Below, piece after piece: positions 16,444 to 20,456 of a DNA stretch of 20,456 bases. The stretch lies in contig MEDY01000674.1 of NCBI GenBank assembly GCA_001724265.1, forward strand, positions 1 through 20,456, read 5' to 3'. Within the stretch, counting starts at the first letter, position 1. Each line of letters starts with the position of its first letter. A program made the position numbers and the translations under genes. Below the pieces are notes generated by a model that saw only the letters and a program-made list of their open reading frames with translations, did no database searches and was not told where the DNA came from. The stretch is from Rhizaria sp. SCN 62-66 (taxonomy: Eukaryota > Rhizaria, unplaced).

Positions 16444-19400
16444 ATGCCGCCCCAGCCGCGGCGGCGCATCACCAAGCGCGCCGACAGCACCGACCCCAGC
16501 AGCAGCACATGCGGCGGCGGCGGGCTCGACGCCTTCTGTGACTGCACCACGCCCGCCCGCACGCTCGCCGCGCTGCTCGGGCCCGCGCTTTACACGCCGC
16601 TGCCCGCTGCGCTTGCCGCCGCCCCGCTGGCCGCGTCCACGCACCACCCCGACGCGTACCGCTGCCTCTCGCCAGCGCCAGCGCCAGTGCCAACGCCACA
16701 CCCTACTGCCACGGGCACGTCCTCTGCCTCTGCCTCCGCCTCCGCCTCCGCGGCTTCCGGCGCCCCCCCCGCGATCTCGGGTCTCTTTGCGCTGCCCTCG
16801 ACGGCCATGCACCGCCGCCGCGCCGCCGCCCTTCGCGCCACGCTGCCCGCGCCGCTCGCCACGGCAGCCGTGCTCGCCGACGTGCAGTTCGTGGACAAGA
16901 GCGACGGCCGCAGCTACCTGGGCGCGCACAGGCGCTACCGGCGCTCGCGCGACCACCTGACCATTGCGGCGGCGACGTGGGCCGTGTACGCACTCTGCGT
17001 GCGCGACAGAGGCCGCGCCGACAGCAAGGCAAGCGCGCACAGTGGCTGCAACAGCAGCGGCAGCAACACTCCTACGAGCAGCAGCAGCAGCAGCAGCAAC
17101 GACGACGCCTCGGCGCCGTCCCTGCGCGCGCTGCTGCGGTTGGATCCCTGGACGGCGGTGTCCGCGGCAGCGGCGGGCGTGTTTGCGGTGCCCGCGGCGC
17201 TGCTGCCGGCCGTGGCGAGGCACTGCGCAGTCGCCGCGGCGTCGGCTTACGTGCACTGCGGTGGCGATCACGCTGGCGCTGACACTGGCACTGACGCTGC
17301 TGCTGCTGCGTCTGATGCGTCTGATGCTGCGAGCGCGTGCGACGACGCGGTGGGGCGCGCGATCGCGGCGATCCCCGCCCCGCTCCTTGCGCCCCTACTG
17401 CCCGCAGCGACGCCGGTGACGGCTGCAGCACCAAATGCGGCAGCAACAGCAAATGCGACTGCCGTTACGACGCCTGCTATGGCTTCCAAGTGCGGCTGTG
17501 GTCTCGAGCAGCAACAGCAGCAGCTGAGCGGTGACTGCAAGCAGCAGCAACAGCATGATAACAACCTCGTGCGGTCAGCCTTGGCCGTGCGCATGCTTGC
17601 GATCATTCACGCAATCAAAGAAGCCGGCGAATACGCCCTCGAAGGTCCGACACCAGCATCACAATTGCCGTCTGCAGCAACAGCAACGACTGCGACGCAC
17701 GAGTCGCCTGCGCAGTCTAGCCAGCAGCCGCAGTCGCCACGCGAGTCACAGGCGGCGCGCGGAGAGTTGCCGCCGTCTTTGACTCGCGTCTTCTCCCAGT
17801 CCCGCCTGGCCGCGCTGGGCTTCGACTGCGAGAGCGAGTGCGCGCCCGCGATGCACTTGCAGCACAGTCTAGAGAGGCAGACTGCCACCGGCGCTGGCAC
17901 TGGCCCTGGCACTTGCACTGGGGCCGGGGCCGGGGCGGCGAACGGCGTGTCTGCGGCCCGCCTGGCGCTGCCTGCGGTGCTGCAGCTGGGCGACGTCATC
18001 GACGGTTACAACGGGCCCATCCAGCTCCCCACCTCGCTTCATAGTACGCCCCCCGCCTCGCTCCCTAGCAGCGAGGACTTGAGTCGCGGCAACGCGGCGT
18101 ACGCGGCGCTGGTCTCGACGCGCCTACCGCTGCTGGTGGCGCGCAAGTTTGTGCTCGCGTGCGCGCTTCCGGAACACGGCGCCGGTCAAGACGGCCACCT
18201 CAGCCGTGTGAGTCGGGGCAGTGGCGGTGCTGGTTGCGATCAGGGCGGTGTTTCGGCCAAGGCGACGGAGACCGAGTCCAAGGCAGCGGCCGCGTCTACT
18301 TTGTCTTCCACTACTTCTGCTCACAGTCACTCTGCTGCTACTGCTGCTGCTCACGGTCACTCTGCTCGGGCGCTGAGCGACTTCCCCCTGACTTGCAACC
18401 TGATCGGCAACCACGAGCTTTACTGCGGCAGCAAGGAGCTCATCCACGCCCTCATGCCGCTCCGCCCTGCGCTTGCCGGCAGTAGCTGCATTGCGGCCAC
18501 TAATAGTGTTGCTGGCAACGCTGGCGAGAGCAGTCAGAGTTGTGCGACTGCGCGTGCGAATGCGAGCGCGCGTGCGAGCGTGACTGTGCGTGTTATCGTC
18601 GGAGAGGCGTGCGCCGATACTGAGGCCGAGACTGAGGCCGAGGCCAGCGTCGCTGTCGATAGCGACCGTGACAGGCGTGATAATGATGATGACGGTGCGT
18701 GCAGTGACGACTACAGCGACGGCTGGTCGCGCTGCGACAGCGAGGAAGGCTGGCTCGACAACAGTGACGACCTTACGAGCAACAACAACACTCAGGAGCC
18801 TAAGACCAAGGCCACCGGGCACACGCAGCCTGAGCAGCGCGGCTCTCGCCCCAGCGGCAGCGACTGCGCCTGCGGCGCCTCCGTCTCTGTCTGCGACGGC
18901 GACGGCAATGACTGGAGCAGCGACCGCTGGTACTACAGCCGCCGCCTCTGCCCAGGCTGGCTCGTCGTGGCGCTCGACAGCTACCAGGTGTCGACGCTCG
19001 GGGACGCGGCGACGCGGCGCGGCACACAGCGGCCGCCGGGCTGCACCGCCGCCGCGCTGCGCTACCGCTATAGCAGCACTACTAGCAATGACAGCAGCGA
19101 TGCTGCGGCAGCCGGCACGGCAGCCGACACGGCAGCAGGCACGGCGTCGCAGTGCGAGGGCGCGTGCGAGTGCGAGCGCCGCCGTGCCATCCGCGCGCAG
19201 CGGCGGAGCGCGCTGGCGGCGCGGCTGCTGCACCGGCGCAACCCCAACGTGGCGCTGGGCACCGACTGGTTCCGAGGCATCTCCGGCCGCCGGCAGCGAT
19301 GGGTGCCCTTCAACGGCGGCTTCGGCAAGCAGCAGACGCGGTGGTACGTTGCTTTAGATCACTACCATAGCGCATATTTCACTGATTATATCGATATGGG

Positions 19401-19911
19401 CATCTAAAGCGAATGAATAGGTCTCATATATACCGAACGACTTAGTTATACGTTTGATTACATTTTTGTATTTTCTCGCTCATATCAACACTGACAACTG
19501 ATATCCCTTCCATTCACTTTTGCACTTTGTCTCTTCTCGCTCACTGCGTCCCCCCGCAGGCTCGACTCTGTGCTGTCGGCCGCGCGCGTCCGCGGGGACC
19601 ACGTGCTGCTGCTCTCGCACATCCCGGCCTCGTACACCGTCTGCGGCCCCACGGCGGTGCCCTGGGACGTGTCGCGCCTGACGGCCGTGCTGCGCCGCCA
19701 CCCGGGCGCGGTCGCGCTCGCGCTCGCGGGCCACGATCACGCCGGCGCCGTCGGCTGGGACCGGCGCGCGCGGACCTGCTTCGTGACCGTGCCCGCCCCC
19801 ATCGAGGCCGCGGAGGGCGGCGGCGCGCTCGCTGTGATCGAAGTCAGGCCGCGGCGGGTCGACATCAGGGGGCTGGGCGACGTGCCGGACGTGACTGTGG
19901 AGCTCGAGTGA
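16444..19911 (+). CDS. ADPRM: Mn-dependent ADP-ribose/CDP-alcohol diphosphatase-like metallophosphoesterase (2 exons)
   Basis: Join 16444-19343 and 19560-19911; 1083 residues, ending in TGA. ATG 16444 is the first ATG in the open frame. The family hydrolyses ADP-ribose, CDP-choline and related nucleotides using two metal ions. All metallophosphoesterase motifs are present in order: ADVQFVD with GAHRRYRRS downstream (about 144-165; D-x-Q instead of the common D-x-H is usual in this family), QLGDVIDGYNG (about 512-522), GNHELY (about 655), LVVALDSYQVSTLG (about 840), WVPFNGGFGKQQTRW (about 953-967), LLSHIPASY (about 980) and AGHDHAG (about 1023). Catalytic competence is therefore plausible. Usual members are about 330-350 residues. 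The extra length is an N-terminal extension plus Ala/Ser/Gln/Asp-rich inserts of roughly 320, 60 and 150 residues placed between motifs. No signal peptide or membrane helix is seen, so a soluble protein is likely. The family is confident; substrate preference is not testable here. Confidence 0.93.
17077..17097 (+). repeat. (AGC)7 tract encoding Ser in the ADPRM-type gene
   Basis: A perfect AGC x7 read as seven serines inside the first large insert. The same triplet family (CAG/AGC/GCA) is read as Gln in the neighbouring minus-strand gene, so repeat growth appears to occur at the DNA level regardless of reading frame. Confidence 0.85.
18319..18366 (+). repeat. 18-bp near-identical direct repeat in an insert of the ADPRM-type gene
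   Basis: GCTCACAGTCACTCTGCT at 18319-18336 recurs as GCTCACGGTCACTCTGCT at 18349-18366, with one difference. They encode two Ala-His-[Ser/Gly]-His-Ser-Ala units. This is a small sign of local tandem duplication within the insert between the GDVIDG and GNHE motifs. Confidence 0.7.
19344..19559 (+). other. intron of the ADPRM-type gene
   Basis: 216 bp, phase 2. The donor is TG|GTACGT and the acceptor is CCCCCGCAG|G. Splicing rebuilds a split Trp codon and joins FGKQQTRW to LDSVLSAAR, the order seen in the family. The unspliced frame stops at TAA (19405-19407) and again at TGA six bases later, and would lose the SHIP and GHDH motifs. Confidence 0.93.
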
Positions 19912-20456
19912 GCTTTAAGAGCGCCCAGTCAAGATAGCAGTGTGACAACACTTATGAGGTGAACAGGTGAACAACCACAACAGTCCACAGCAGACAGACA
20001 TGCATTGTGTCACTTTCTATGCTTTGTTTTACATTAGGATTCATTTTTAAGTACCCCTGATGTAGAGGTTTATGAAAAAACGTGTTTTCCGCGATTTTCG
20101 CGCCTTGGTGCGCACTTTTCTATTTCACTACGAGCGAAATAGTCCATCTTGGTTATATTATTTATATGCGTGGAAACATCTGGCTTGGCTGACTTCTATG
20201 GCCTCAAAGTGGACGGAAGGCAAATTTCTTACACTTCCTGGGCGATCCGCGTCTTTCATTTACATGATATATACACAGATACGGGTTTTAACGGATCAGA
20301 AAGGCAACAAACGTGTTCAAAATAAAGCGAACAAATTGGTTTTAATTTGATTTTGTCGGATACTTTCTTTTCACTGTTTTACGTTGGGTAAAGCTCACCG
20401 CGTCCCGTGGGCGCGATGTGCTGGATTTCTAACGGCTCGCAGGAAGAGGCGGTCCG
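19912..20456. other. 3' flank of the ADPRM-type gene and window edge
   Basis: AT-rich and apparently non-coding to about 20390, then GC-richer to the edge. A 92-codon ATG frame at 20072-20350 has AT-driven composition and no domain, so it is not called. AATAAA at 20321-20326 could be the poly(A) signal of the ADPRM-type gene, though it lies 410 bp after the stop. The last 60 bases include CTAACGGCTCGCAG, which resembles a branch point plus acceptor, so an exon of a further gene may start at the edge; it is too short to judge. Confidence 0.4.

Noticed and set aside
16297-17271. 324-codon minus-strand frame opposite the ADPRM-type gene
   Set aside because: Shadow frame in GC-rich DNA. It overlaps the 5' end of a confident metallophosphoesterase gene and has no recognisable motifs.
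20072-20350. 92-codon ATG frame in the 3' flank
   Set aside because: AT-driven composition unlike any gene in the window, no domain, and it contains a likely poly(A) signal.
1-20456. tRNA, rRNA, snRNA, transposon, CRISPR or viral sequence
   Set aside because: Looked for B-box-like words, rRNA-like blocks, terminal inverted repeats, reverse transcriptase/transposase motifs and spaced repeats on both strands by eye; nothing convincing was found.

Overview
The window is nuclear DNA from a unicellular eukaryote (protist). It has spliceosomal introns with strongly uniform donors, GC-rich genes with homopolymeric amino-acid runs set in AT-rich spacers, a nucleolar ribosome-assembly factor, and a multi-domain type I membrane receptor-like protein. 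Few introns are visible: three confident ones across four genes. The lineage cannot be named from this sequence alone. Nothing prokaryotic, viral, transposon-derived, tRNA-like or CRISPR-like was seen.

Layout: (1) 804-5823 (+), three exons, a 1529-residue predicted surface protein. It has a signal peptide, a beta-rich N-terminal region, about 28 short Cys repeats of the GCC2/GCC3 (ephrin-receptor-like) type, a sushi/CCP module, an Ig-like region, one membrane helix and a short basic tail. (2) 6803-11695 (+), one exon, 1630 residues, the NOL6/Utp22 (Nrap) small-subunit-processome protein, swollen by alanine-rich inserts. (3) 15855-12001 (-), a long Gln/Ala/Ser-rich, prion-like protein whose single reading frame is crossed by three TAG codons, each inside a Gln-rich stretch. 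(4) 16444-19911 (+), two exons, 1083 residues, a Mn-dependent ADP-ribose/CDP-alcohol diphosphatase (ADPRM-type metallophosphoesterase), about three times the usual length because of low-complexity inserts.

Genes 1 and 2 are tandem, 2 and 3 converge across about 300 bp, and 3 and 4 diverge from a shared 588-bp AT-rich spacer. No common pathway links the four, and the order looks like ordinary eukaryotic neighbours.

The most notable signal is gene 3. Over nearly 1300 codons there is no frameshift, and the only interruptions before the C-terminus are TAG triplets exactly where CAG (Gln) would be expected. The other three genes all end in TGA. This fits reassignment of TAG (possibly also TAA) to glutamine, but stop-codon readthrough, a decaying gene or base-calling error are not excluded. 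A second theme is runaway trinucleotide and low-complexity expansion in three of the four genes, read as Gln, Ala or Ser depending on frame.
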